DNA from: Bacteroidota bacterium
GTDB lineage: Bacteria > Bacteroidota > Bacteroidia > Chitinophagales > Chitinophagaceae
NCBI GenBank assembly: GCA_018267585.1
Contig: JAFDYE010000751.1
Span: 1-44,009, forward strand
Direction of reading: 5' to 3'
Length of the DNA stretch: 44,009 nt
In this document: positions 10,101-17,791 of the stretch, piece after piece
How positions within the stretch are numbered: position 1 is the stretch's first letter
How the letters are laid out: every line of letters begins with the position of its first letter
Notes under the pieces: model-generated
What the model was told of the DNA's origin: nothing
Databases searched by the model: none
What the model saw: only the letters and a program-made list of their open reading frames with translations
Translations under genes and position numbers: made by a program

Positions 10101-10786
10101 ATGGCAAGTACTGGATGTCTTATTTTGGGGGGAATACGCGGGGGTATGAGGCCGGGGTTTTATCGGAGGGGATGGCGTTCACTTCGGGTGATCCGGGTGT
10201 GGTGCATGAGTGGCAGCGGCTGGGGAGGCCGATCCTGAGTCCGAGGGATCCGGGTGTTTCGTGGTGGGATAATCATACGATGTACAAGAGCTGGGTTCTG
10301 GAGGACAAGCGAAGGCTGACGGGGCATCGGTTTGTCGAGTATTATAATGCGAACGGCGACAGCCTGGATAAGCGCCGGGGTGCTGAGCGGATAGGCATGG
10401 CCGTGTCCGATGATATGGTGCACTGGCAGCGGTATGGTCGCGATCCGGTGCTGGATCATCTGACGGGTATTACGGGTGATCCGTATATTCAGAAGATGGG
10501 CGATCTTTATGTTATGTTCTATTTCGGGGCGTTCTGGCAGGGGAAGGGTGGTGCGTTCAACCGTATGGCCTGTTCGTATGACCTGGTGCACTGGACGGAC
10601 TGGACGGGGGCTGATCTGATACAGTCTTCGGAGCCGTATGATGAGGTGTTTGCGCATAAGTCTTTTGTCGTGAAGTACAAGGGGGTGGTCTATCATTTTT
10701 ATTGTGGGGTGGACAGGAAGGGCAACAGGGGGATCGCTGTCGCGACGTCGAAGGATATGGGGAAGAGTGGATTGAGCTATAAATAG
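7136..10786 (+). CDS. GH78 alpha-L-rhamnosidase fused to a C-terminal GH43/GH130-like five-bladed propeller
   Basis: A 1216-residue secreted fusion; the signal peptide is cleaved after VVGAQ. Residues about 20-870 form a GH78 protein: fibronectin-like N-terminus (LSWELLSS, YCWRVMVWD), beta-sandwich domains, then the (alpha/alpha)6 barrel with general acid E470 in DCPHREKLGW and candidate base E738 in ALTESWQAY, and the usual C-terminal beta domain (HSPYGPVASHWKK). From about residue 885 a separate module starts with propeller strands (MDCPSVFRKGDSWYMIY, TGDPYIQKMGDLYVMFY); D912 and D1115 are plausible active-site acids, but the family is uncertain. GH78 removes terminal alpha-L-rhamnose. An in-frame ATG at 9788, preceded by a purine run, sits exactly at the module junction. 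The start is 14 bp after the upstream stop. Confidence 0.9.
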   Translation: MRRLVFLIFLLVSTVVGAQEIKLQGLRCTFRGENPWLSWELLSSQRGVIQSAYRIVVATDSVNLVNNLLVWDSKKVGSAISIGIPYGGKADGQRYCWRVMVWDSVRRDSSKWSRIGYFTMGLKNWKGAKWIGYEEMPDSLVMLPGSKWKTGPRRDVLPMFRKEFEVRAPLRRAVAFVSGLGQFEMQLNGKKVGDHFLDPGWVDYARKALYVGFDITDDLRPGENAVGVLLGNGFYYVPRERYHKLLAAYGYPKMIARIILEYQDGTTEDIVSDGSWKAAAGPVTYSSIYGGEDYDARLEAGEGWRGAVVVKGPPVLEAQEAEPLKVMEELKVRRKRGGNVYDMGQNASGIVRIKVRGPRGSVVRITPAELVSGDSVNQKATGRPYYWEYTLKGDGVEVWEPRFTYYGFRYLQVEANAEVIEITALHTRNSMEAAGRFRCSNELFNRTDTLIDWAIRSNLASVFTDCPHREKLGWLEEAHLMGSSMRYGYNIAGLYRKIVYDMMDAQTGDGLVPEIAPEFTVFGAPFRDSPEWGSSCILVPWYLYLWYGDAETLAAAYPMMTKYLAYLDGQAKDHILSEGLGDWYDIGPERPGVSQMTPKGVTATAIYYYDLTIVSRVARMLGKEDDAKGFEVRGGMVRDAFNGKFLSWLLGGGSQAGSAMALYMGLVPGQYRDSVMAGIVADLRRRNNALTAGDIGFRYLVQVLDGEGRADLIYAMNSRSDVPGYGYQLAKGATALTESWQAYPSVSNNHLMLGHIMEWFYSGLAGLRMADSGIAFRRIVIRPEPVGDVQWAQADYHSPYGPVASHWKKAGGVFDLSVVVPGNTTATVYLPAAGDAVITEGWRSVEGRPDVKLVRRDSCAAVFEVGSGSFHFRSVRGNAVSEEKMKAVYEQVKTPYKYGLVMVPPEHSKKMDCPSVFRKGDSWYMIYILFDGRGYETWLAKSPDLLKWTTQGRIMSFGDSAQWDGNQKAGYAALEDYDWGGDYKLRKYDGKYWMSYFGGNTRGYEAGVLSEGMAFTSGDPGVVHEWQRLGRPILSPRDPGVSWWDNHTMYKSWVLEDKRRLTGHRFVEYYNANGDSLDKRRGAERIGMAVSDDMVHWQRYGRDPVLDHLTGITGDPYIQKMGDLYVMFYFGAFWQGKGGAFNRMACSYDLVHWTDWTGADLIQSSEPYDEVFAHKSFVVKYKGVVYHFYCGVDRKGNRGIAVATSKDMGKSGLSYK

Positions 10787-10791
10787 TGGAC

Positions 10792-13149
10792 ATGAAGCAT
10801 TTTTTAATCGTTGTTTTGCTGGTGGCGCCGGGGTTGATCAGGGCGCAGTCGCATCGGGTGAATTTTGATGCGGGGTGGAGGTTTATGCTGGGGGATGACT
10901 CGCTGGCTTTTCGGCCGGAGTATGATGATTCGCGGTGGAGGGTACTGGATCTTCCGCATGACTGGAGTATCGAGGGGAGGTTTGATCCGGCCAATGCGAC
11001 GGGTCAGCAGGAGGGTGGGTTGCCGGCGGGTGTGGGATGGTACAGGAAGCGATTTACGGGGAATTACGGATGGATAGTGTTTGATGGGGTATATCGAAAT
11101 AGTACTGTTTGGATCAATGGGCATTATCTGGGGAAGCGGCCGTATGGATATATCTCCTTCCGGTATGAAATAGGGAAATGGTTGACCGCGGGGGAGAATG
11201 TGGTGGCGGTGCGGGTGGATAACAGCAAGCAGCCTAATTCGAGGTGGTATTCGGGGTCGGGGATATACCGGCATGTGTGGGTGGAGCAGGATGGGGGTGT
11301 GGATCCGTGGAAGGTGGTGGTTACGACGCGGCTGCTGTCTTCCGGTGAGGCGGTGGTGCGTGTTACGGGTGTGGATGGGCGGCGTCTGGGGTTGTATGAT
11401 GCGGCGGGGAAGAGGGTGGCGGAAGGTGTGGGTGAGCTGCGGGTCTTGCGGCCGAAATTGTGGTCGCCGGAACGCCCCTATTTGTACAGACTGAGGGTAG
11501 ATGGGGAGGAGATGAGGGTTGGTATACGGAGTTGCCGGTTCGATGCGATGAAGGGGTTCTTTCTGAATGGGCGGCCGATGAAGATAAAGGGGGTGTGTAT
11601 GCATCATGACCTGGGTTGTCTGGGGGCGGCGGTGAATGCCGCTGCGATGCGGCGGCAGCTGAGGGTGTTGAAGGAGATGGGGTGTAATGCGATCCGGACG
11701 GCGCACAATCCGCCGGCGCCGGAGCTGTTGGACCTGTGTGATGAGATGGGTTTTATGGTGATGGATGAGGCGTTCGATATGTGGAGGAAGAAAAAGAACA
11801 AGTATGACTATTCGCTGGATTTCCCCGAGTGGGGTGTACGGGATATAGAGGACCAGGTAAGGAGGGACCGGAATCATCCTTCGGTGATCCTATGGAGCAT
11901 CGGGAATGAGATCCGTGAGCAGTTCGACAGCAGCGGTATCGGTATTGCGCGGATGTTAGCCGCGGCGGTGCGTGGGCTGGATACGACGAGGCCGGTGACT
12001 TCCGCGCTGACGGAGACGGATACGTCCAAAAATTTTATCTATAAGAGCGGTGCGCTCGATCTGGTCGGGATCAACTATAACCAGGACAAGTATGATTCTG
12101 TGCCGGTGAAGTATCCCGGGAAGCCATTTATTGCTTCCGAGACGGGGTCGTCGCTGGCTACGAGGGGGCATTATGACGGGCCGGCGGATAGTCTGCGGAA
12201 GTGGCCGTCTGCGGCCAGGCAGCCGTTGGTGGGGGGGAATCCTGACTTTACGGTATCGGCCTATGACAATGTGTTTGCGTACTGGGGGTCGACGCACGAG
12301 CAGACATGGAAGGTTGTGAAGCGGTGTCCCTGGGTGTCGGGGCTGTTTGTCTGGAGCGGATGGGATTTTATCGGCGAGCCGGTTCCTTATCCCTGGCCTG
12401 CGCGGAGCTCGTATTATGGGATCGTTGATCTGGCGGGTTTTCCAAAGGATGCTTACTATATGTATCAGTCTGAGTGGACGGATAAGCCGGTGCTGCATTT
12501 GTTGCCGCACTGGAACTGGAAGCCGGGGCAGGAGGTGGATGTGTGGGCGTATTATAGTCAGGCGGACGAGGTGGAGTTATTTTTGAATGGGCGGAGCCTG
12601 GGGGTTCGGCGGAAGTCGGGGGATGAGCTGCATGTCAGCTGGCGGGTGAAATGGGAGCCGGGGACGTTGAAAGCGGTGTCGCGGCGGGGAGGGAAGGTGG
12701 TGTTGGAAAGGCAGGTCCGGACGGCTGGGAAGGGGGTGAGGGTGGAGCTGAGCGTAGAGAGGGAGGTGGGCAGGGAAGGGAAGGTGGGCGGGGAGGGGAA
12801 GGTGGGCGGGGAGGGGAAGGTGAGCAGGGATGGGAAACTCATCGGGGATGGGGAGGTGAGCGGGGAAGGGATGGCTTTTATCACGGCGCGGGTTGTGGAT
12901 AGCGCGGGTCAGCTGGTGCCGGATGCGGGGAATGAATTGGTTGTCAGCGTGGATGGTCCGGGTGAGGTAGCGGGGATGGACAATGGATATCAGGCTGATC
13001 TGGAATCGTTTAAGGGTGGGTCGCATCGCGCCTATAACGGAATGTGTCTTATTGTGGTGAGGGGGAAGAAGAAAGCCGGCAGGGTCCTTGTCCGGGTCAG
13101 GGGGAAGGGGTTGGCGCCGGCTGTGGTGGATTTTGTTATTCCCGGGTGA
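10792..13149 (+). CDS. GH2 beta-galactosidase
   Basis: 785 residues from ATG 10792; a GTG at 10786 would add two residues, but the ATG gives a clean signal peptide (MKHFLIVVLLVAPG, cleaved near RAQ). Classic GH2 sequence: NFDAGWRF, LDLPHDWSIEG, VGWYRKRF, GSGIYRHVW, IKGVCMHHDLG, CNAIRTAHNPP, acid/base E373 in WSIGNEI and nucleophile E450 in FIASETG. A C-terminal region (about 565-785) carries VELFLNGRSLG and a terminal beta-sandwich. The family cleaves terminal beta-D-galactose, fitting galactan or arabinogalactan side chains of pectin. Residues 659-694 are a repetitive Gly/Lys/Glu linker (VGGEGK-type hexapeptides) unlike the rest of the protein. This is the last gene of the upstream plus-strand cluster and converges on the DUF1579 gene. 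Confidence 0.92.
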   Translation: MKHFLIVVLLVAPGLIRAQSHRVNFDAGWRFMLGDDSLAFRPEYDDSRWRVLDLPHDWSIEGRFDPANATGQQEGGLPAGVGWYRKRFTGNYGWIVFDGVYRNSTVWINGHYLGKRPYGYISFRYEIGKWLTAGENVVAVRVDNSKQPNSRWYSGSGIYRHVWVEQDGGVDPWKVVVTTRLLSSGEAVVRVTGVDGRRLGLYDAAGKRVAEGVGELRVLRPKLWSPERPYLYRLRVDGEEMRVGIRSCRFDAMKGFFLNGRPMKIKGVCMHHDLGCLGAAVNAAAMRRQLRVLKEMGCNAIRTAHNPPAPELLDLCDEMGFMVMDEAFDMWRKKKNKYDYSLDFPEWGVRDIEDQVRRDRNHPSVILWSIGNEIREQFDSSGIGIARMLAAAVRGLDTTRPVTSALTETDTSKNFIYKSGALDLVGINYNQDKYDSVPVKYPGKPFIASETGSSLATRGHYDGPADSLRKWPSAARQPLVGGNPDFTVSAYDNVFAYWGSTHEQTWKVVKRCPWVSGLFVWSGWDFIGEPVPYPWPARSSYYGIVDLAGFPKDAYYMYQSEWTDKPVLHLLPHWNWKPGQEVDVWAYYSQADEVELFLNGRSLGVRRKSGDELHVSWRVKWEPGTLKAVSRRGGKVVLERQVRTAGKGVRVELSVEREVGREGKVGGEGKVGGEGKVSRDGKLIGDGEVSGEGMAFITARVVDSAGQLVPDAGNELVVSVDGPGEVAGMDNGYQADLESFKGGSHRAYNGMCLIVVRGKKKAGRVLVRVRGKGLAPAVVDFVIPG
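12766..12873 (+). repeat. 18-bp tandem repeat (six units) encoding a hexapeptide linker
   Basis: Six consecutive 18-bp units lie in frame inside the GH2 beta-galactosidase gene. Units 2 and 3 are identical (GTGGGCGGGGAGGGGAAG); unit 1 differs slightly and units 4-6 are more diverged. They encode VGREGK, VGGEGK, VGGEGK, VSRDGK, LIGDGE and VSGEGM (residues 659-694). Because the period is a multiple of three, copy-number change would alter linker length without breaking the frame. Confidence 0.9.
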
Positions 13150-13210
13150 GGAATTTGTTGTTTCCGGGTAAATTTGTTATTTCTGCGTGAATTTGTTATT
13201 TCCGGGTGAA
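13131..13210. repeat. 20-bp imperfect tandem repeat spanning two convergent gene ends
   Basis: Four adjacent copies of a unit close to TTTGTTATTTCCGGGTGAAT occur at 13131-13149, 13152-13170, 13171-13190 and 13191-13210. The first copy is the end of the GH2 coding sequence (encoding FVIPG and its TGA stop); the last is the end of the minus-strand DUF1579 gene (encoding KFTRK and its TAA stop). The two middle copies fill the 46-bp gap. Each copy contains a stop on the plus strand near its end or a stop on the minus strand near its start. No hairpin terminator is seen between these convergent genes. Confidence 0.75.
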
Positions 13211-13765
13211 TTTGATCTCCATATTTTTAAATTCCTGTCCATTTGCGATGGAGTACATCTCCATTGTTTGGGTATTATCGTCGACCATTTTGTAAACTTC
13301 ACGGACCTTTACGTCACCGCCGGCCATTGGGTCGACCATGGAGCCGTTGAGGTTGATGCTTTTGGTGTTGGGGTCCCAGGTGCCGGTGAGGTACATCATG
13401 CCGGTGCCCATGTTGTCGATCCAGGAGTCGACGAACATCTTCCTGGCGTTGTCGTATCCCATCATGCCGATGCCTTCGAAGGGGGTTCCCATGAAGGTGC
13501 CTTTATTCTTTGACTGGAGGTAGCGGCCGCCCAGGATCATTTCATTGGTTGTCTCGCCTGTTGAGGTTACGGGAGGGGCGCCGGGCTGCATCCACATGGT
13601 GATGTCTGTCTTCCAGGTGCCGGCTGATCTGGCCATCATCTGGTGGATCTCTCCCGGGGTGGAATAAGCCATCATGGCTTTCATTTCGGCGTCGGTCTGG
13701 GCTATGGCGGAGCGGGCGCTGCAGAGGAGGGCGCAGGATAGCAAAGCAATGGTTAGCCTGTTCAT
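13196..13765 (-). CDS. DUF1579 family secreted protein
   Basis: A 189-residue protein on the minus strand with a signal peptide (MNRLTIALLSCALLCSA, cleaved near AIAQ). The mature part has the DUF1579 pattern: a Met-rich N-terminal helix (MKAMMAYSTPGEIHQMM), then AGTWKTDITMWMQPGA, ETTNEMILGGRYLQSK, FEGIGMMGYDNARKMFVDSWIDNMGTGMM and a terminal beta region. Members are small beta-barrel-like proteins of unknown function. It is the only convincing minus-strand gene in the window and shows no evident link to pectin metabolism; it separates the upstream enzyme cluster from the SusCD operon. Its codon use is less G-heavy than the neighbouring hydrolases. Confidence 0.85.
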   Translation of the reverse strand: MNRLTIALLSCALLCSARSAIAQTDAEMKAMMAYSTPGEIHQMMARSAGTWKTDITMWMQPGAPPVTSTGETTNEMILGGRYLQSKNKGTFMGTPFEGIGMMGYDNARKMFVDSWIDNMGTGMMYLTGTWDPNTKSINLNGSMVDPMAGGDVKVREVYKMVDDNTQTMEMYSIANGQEFKNMEIKFTRK

Positions 13766-13916
13766 AAAAATCGTTTTGATTCCCTAAAAGGTACGAAAAA
13801 TAGTAAAATGTTCCATCATTATAGTTAAACCTTACATTGTTTACGGTCGGGGCTGCCTGTACCTTTAGTTCGAAAGTTACCGATACTTCCGCCATTTTTC
13901 AAAACGGTTAAGACAT
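13766..13916. promoter_or_regulatory. Divergent intergenic region with candidate Bacteroidota promoters
   Basis: This 151-bp gap separates divergently transcribed genes and is more AT-rich than its surroundings. On the plus strand TACCTTTA (13860-13867) resembles the Bacteroidota -7 element TAnnTTTG and is preceded, 20 bp upstream, by TTG (13837-13839) as a -33-like element; a start near 13873 would leave a leader of about 44 nt before the ATG at 13917. On the minus strand TACCTTTT (13793 down to 13786) is a similar -7 candidate for the DUF1579 gene, but its -33 region is a poor match. This is a motif reading by eye, not a measured start site. Confidence 0.35.
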
Positions 13917-14453
13917 ATGAAGAGAAGCTTGCTTGCGTCCGCTATTATACTCATTCTTATTTTTTCAGGGGGTCAGCGTGTGGTCGCCCAGACCGAAGAC
14001 ACCGCCTATGTCCGGATGGTTACGGAGCGAGCAGGAAAGATCGTAGCCAAGCTGGGTCTACCCGACAGTTCAAAATTTTATCAGGTTCGTACGATGGTCG
14101 CCGATCAGTATCGGGACCTCAACGCTATGTCGCAGAGGAAGGATACGAATCTGGCGAAGCAGCACAGCGCCTATCTGGCGAAGCTGGGGACGGTGCTGAC
14201 CCCGCAGCAGATCGACCAGGTAAAAGATGGGATGACCTATGGCGTGGTGGAGGTGACGTATCACGCCTACTGTGAGAAATATCCCGCTCTGACGGATGCA
14301 CAGAAATCGTATATTATGAATGCTCTTGTGGAAGCGAGGGAACATGCGATGGATGGTGGCAGCTCGAAGGAGAAGCATGCATGGTTCGGGAAGTATAAGG
14401 GCCGGATCAACAACTATCTCTCTGCGCAGGGGTATAACCAGAAGAAGAACTAA
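13917..14453 (+). CDS. DUF3826 domain-containing secreted protein
   Basis: A 178-residue protein with a signal peptide (MKRSLLASAIILILIFSGG, cleaved after VVAQ). The mature protein is alpha-helical and shows the conserved DUF3826 features: AGKIVAKLGL near the N-terminus, TPQQIDQVKDGMTYGVVEVTY in the middle, then LTDAQKSYIMNALVEAREHAMD and HAWFGKYKGRINNYLSAQGY at the end. DUF3826 genes recur in Bacteroidota polysaccharide loci and have no function that I can state. Its place as first gene of the SusCD transcription unit, 29 bp before susC, suggests a periplasmic or outer-membrane accessory role. A second, divergent copy is fused to a propeller at 37717-39273. Confidence 0.88.
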   Translation: MKRSLLASAIILILIFSGGQRVVAQTEDTAYVRMVTERAGKIVAKLGLPDSSKFYQVRTMVADQYRDLNAMSQRKDTNLAKQHSAYLAKLGTVLTPQQIDQVKDGMTYGVVEVTYHAYCEKYPALTDAQKSYIMNALVEAREHAMDGGSSKEKHAWFGKYKGRINNYLSAQGYNQKKN

Positions 14454-14482
14454 TTGCTTATTCTTTAATAATTGGTTGCTAT

Positions 14483-17400
14483 ATGAAACATTTAACAAAA
14501 TGCTTGTTACTGCTCTCTCTTTATGTGGGTGGGGTCATGCCTGGCCAGGCGCAGAAATTGCCTGAGAGCACTCAGCTGGCTAAGAAGGCTGTGTCCGGAA
14601 CGGTTGTCAATCAGGAGTCCAATGAGCCTTTACAGGGTGTTACTGTAACGCTCAAGGGAACCAACCAGGCGGCCGTCACCGACGCGAAAGGTTTTTTCTC
14701 CATTCCTGTCGCCAACCGGTCGAGGAATCTTACGCTGGTCTTCTCTTATGTCGGCTATGAAAAGAAAGAGGTCTCTTCTCCTCCGAACGAAATTATAACG
14801 GTAGGGTTAACGCTCTCCAACAAGTCTATGAATGATGTGGTCATTGTCGGGTATGGCTCACAGAAAAGGAGTTCGCTTACCGGATCGGTCGCTACGATCG
14901 ATCTGAAGAAAGTCGAGGACGTTCCGGCGTTGAGCATGACGGCTGCGTTGCGCGGCACGGTGCCCGGCCTGAGCGTCAGCGGCGGTGTACAGCGTCCCGG
15001 GCAGGGAACGACGGTGACGGTGCGGAATCCTGTAGCGTTTGCGAAGGATGGCGGGCAGGGAACGAATCCGCTGTTCATCATCGATGACGTGATCAGGACG
15101 CAGGCCGATTTCGATCTGCTGGATGTAACGCAGGTCGAGAGCGTCTCGGTGCTGAAGGATGCGGAGGCTGCTATTTATGGTGTACAGGGCGCGAACGGTG
15201 TTGTTATCGTTCGTACGAAGAGGGGGCATGCGGGTGCGCCGGCGTTGAACTTCACCGGTTCGGTCGGTATGTCGAATGCTACGCAGCTGCCCAAAATGCT
15301 GAACAGTCTTCAGCTGGGAACTTTGCTGAATGACTATACGCAGGCATCCGCCTATCAGCAGACGATCTCTACGGGGGTTGGGGTGCCGGTGAATCAATAC
15401 TATGATACGGCGGGGTATCTGCATAAATCGGATGGTACGGTTGCGACCACCCGCAATACTGCCTGGTATACGCCGGATGAGCTGGCTTATTTTGCCAACC
15501 ATAGCCACAATTATCTGAAGCAGGCCTTCCAGAATGCGTATGTGGAGCGTGGTGCGTTGAATCTCTCCGGGGGTACGGACAAGCTGACGTATTTTATCGG
15601 GGGTGATTTTGTCAACCAGACCTCGAACTTCAAGGGCATTAATTCCTACAAATACGGGCTGCGGGCGACGATAGACGCCAAGCCGGCCAAGGGGCTGGAC
15701 GTCATGCTTTCGCTGAGCGATGATATCTATAACAGCAAGAGCTACTGGTATAAGCTGAACAGTACTACGGAGAGCCTGGACAATGATGCAGCTTCGCTGG
15801 AGACGGTACAGCCGTGGCAGGAGTATTATATCAACGGTTTGCCGGTCATCACCGGGGCCAGCAATACGGGTGGGTATGACAACGTGAATCTTTTCGCGGT
15901 ACAAAATTCGAATAATTTCACGAGCGCCAGCACTACGACGACGAATATCCTGGGTAAGATCACCTATGAGATACCGGGTGTGAAGGGGTTGTCGGGTACG
16001 TTCACGATCAACAAGAATATCAATAGTGCGAACGGGAAGCAGTTCGGCACTACGTTCCAGTATGCCAAGTATAGCGGGCAGGGGGAGAACAATCATATTC
16101 CCGGCGGGACGCTGCTGCAGTCTTATCCGATAAAGAACGGCGACAGGGTACGCCTCAATCCGTTGTTCTCGAACTCTTACCAGATGGATGCCGGTCTGAA
16201 CTACACGCGCACATTTGGCCGGCATACGATCTCCGCGATCGCTTTGTACGAGCAGCGTGGACAGAATTCCGAGGGGGTTGCGGCTGAATCCGACGGTGTG
16301 GTGAATGGGGCGCTGCCTTACCAGACTTTTACGACGGGTGCGCAGTCGTCTTCGCAGTCGAGCCAGATCAGCCAGTTCGGGTTTGAGGCATTCATCTCGA
16401 GGTTGAACTACAGCTATGCCGGCAAGTATCTGGTGCAGCTGGTATACCGTGCGGATGGCAGCTCGCGGTTTGCTCCCGGGCATAACTGGGGTGGTTTCCC
16501 TGCTGCGTCGGTGGGCTGGGTGCTGTCGGAAGAGCCGTTCATCCGGGACCATTATCCCTGGATCAACCAGCTGAAGGTGAGGGCTTCTGCGGGCCTGACG
16601 GGTACGGACAATACGAAGCCTTACCAGTATCAGGCGAACTATAATCTTGGCACGGGGAGCAGCGGGGGCGCTGTATTCAACGAGGGGGCGAGGAGCATCG
16701 GGGTGAAGCCGAATATCGCCATCCCCAATGTGGGTGTTACCTGGGATCATGTGACGAAGCTGGACTATGGCCTGGATGCAGGTTTTCTCAATAATCACCT
16801 GAATGTAACGGCCGACTATTTCTGGAGCCATGGCTACGATCTGCTGACGACGCTGACCTCGTCGGTGCCTGTGACGATCGGCGCCGGTGCGCCCACGGAG
16901 AACTTCAGCATCGTGAATATGTTCGGGTATGAGATCTCCGCGGGTTGGAGGGACAATATCGGGCCGAAGTTCAGCTATAGCTTTACGCCCTTCTTTACGT
17001 GGTCGGACAACAAGAACATTCTCATCGATGTGGCGTCGGGCAACAAGGGCGGCCCTCTTGATCTGACGGGCAAGTCGAGCGATATGGGGGTATATGGCTA
17101 CAAGTCCCTGGGCATTATCCGTACGCAGGATCAGGCTACGGCGATCATCAACCAGCGCGCGCAGGCGGCCGGAGGCACGAAGAATGTGCTGATCTTCAAC
17201 ACGCCTGTTCAGCCGGGTATGATCAACTATGAGGACTATAATGGAGACGGGGTTATCGACAACAAGGATCAGCAATACCTGACGAAGAAGTCGAGCAACC
17301 ACTACAGTCTGGGTCTTAACTGGAGCGTGAACTACGGGTCGTTGAGCCTGAATGTGATCATGGGAGCGTCCTGGGGTGGATGGACGACCATCGATGGCCA

Positions 17401-17779
17401 GGTGCCCGGCAACAACAATGCTTCCTCGGGTTACTCGATAACGGATAACCGTCCGGTGTACTGGAAGGATCACTGGACGCCCGGGAACTTAGGCGCACAT
17501 TATCCGAATCCTTATTTCGTGAACGATTACAAGGTGACGACGGATTTCTGGCTGGTGAGGGGTACGACGTTCAACATCACCAACGCTACGTTGAGCTATG
17601 GCTTGCCCACGGGCTGGACCAGGAAGGTGGGTATTTCCAGCACGCGGCTGTATGTCGTAGCGACCAATCCGGTGCAGTTCATCAATCCTTTCCCTAACCA
17701 CTACCGGGACATGTCTACGTCGCTGTATACGTATCCGACGCTCAGGACGATCACGGCCGGTATCAATGTTGGATTTTAA
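14483..17779 (+). CDS. susC-like: SusC/RagA family TonB-dependent outer membrane transporter
   Basis: 1098 residues. Signal peptide to about GQAQ (24), then a carboxypeptidase-regulatory-like domain (about 38-110: VSGTVVNQESNEPLQGVTVTL to LVFSYVGYEKKEV), the SusC plug domain starting VVIVGYGSQKRSSLTGSVATID and containing LFIIDDVI and ANGVVIVRTKRG, then a long beta-barrel ending in ITAGINVGF with terminal Phe. There is no extra N-terminal STN domain, so FecR/ECF-type trans-envelope signalling through this protein is not indicated. It forms the outer-membrane pore for oligosaccharide import with the SusD lipoprotein encoded 12 bp downstream. Codons are markedly less G-rich at third positions than those of the flanking hydrolases, as expected for a highly expressed gene. 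Confidence 0.97.
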   Translation: MKHLTKCLLLLSLYVGGVMPGQAQKLPESTQLAKKAVSGTVVNQESNEPLQGVTVTLKGTNQAAVTDAKGFFSIPVANRSRNLTLVFSYVGYEKKEVSSPPNEIITVGLTLSNKSMNDVVIVGYGSQKRSSLTGSVATIDLKKVEDVPALSMTAALRGTVPGLSVSGGVQRPGQGTTVTVRNPVAFAKDGGQGTNPLFIIDDVIRTQADFDLLDVTQVESVSVLKDAEAAIYGVQGANGVVIVRTKRGHAGAPALNFTGSVGMSNATQLPKMLNSLQLGTLLNDYTQASAYQQTISTGVGVPVNQYYDTAGYLHKSDGTVATTRNTAWYTPDELAYFANHSHNYLKQAFQNAYVERGALNLSGGTDKLTYFIGGDFVNQTSNFKGINSYKYGLRATIDAKPAKGLDVMLSLSDDIYNSKSYWYKLNSTTESLDNDAASLETVQPWQEYYINGLPVITGASNTGGYDNVNLFAVQNSNNFTSASTTTTNILGKITYEIPGVKGLSGTFTINKNINSANGKQFGTTFQYAKYSGQGENNHIPGGTLLQSYPIKNGDRVRLNPLFSNSYQMDAGLNYTRTFGRHTISAIALYEQRGQNSEGVAAESDGVVNGALPYQTFTTGAQSSSQSSQISQFGFEAFISRLNYSYAGKYLVQLVYRADGSSRFAPGHNWGGFPAASVGWVLSEEPFIRDHYPWINQLKVRASAGLTGTDNTKPYQYQANYNLGTGSSGGAVFNEGARSIGVKPNIAIPNVGVTWDHVTKLDYGLDAGFLNNHLNVTADYFWSHGYDLLTTLTSSVPVTIGAGAPTENFSIVNMFGYEISAGWRDNIGPKFSYSFTPFFTWSDNKNILIDVASGNKGGPLDLTGKSSDMGVYGYKSLGIIRTQDQATAIINQRAQAAGGTKNVLIFNTPVQPGMINYEDYNGDGVIDNKDQQYLTKKSSNHYSLGLNWSVNYGSLSLNVIMGASWGGWTTIDGQVPGNNNASSGYSITDNRPVYWKDHWTPGNLGAHYPNPYFVNDYKVTTDFWLVRGTTFNITNATLSYGLPTGWTRKVGISSTRLYVVATNPVQFINPFPNHYRDMSTSLYTYPTLRTITAGINVGF

Positions 17780-17791
17780 ATCAAGCAAAAC

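Noticed and set aside
12558-12884. Pro/Ser-rich repetitive minus-strand open frame over the GH2 minisatellite
   Set aside because: Its repeats are only the reverse complement of the 18-bp coding repeat; no start context or independent function.
13150-13195. CRISPR-like or attachment-site repeats between the GH2 and DUF1579 genes
   Set aside because: The units are contiguous 20-mers with no spacers and overlap coding ends; simple tandem duplication explains them.
14858-17473. 871-residue open frame on the minus strand opposite susC
   Set aside because: Long but low-complexity (Arg, Ile, Val, His), no signal peptide or motif, and fully inside a canonical SusC gene.
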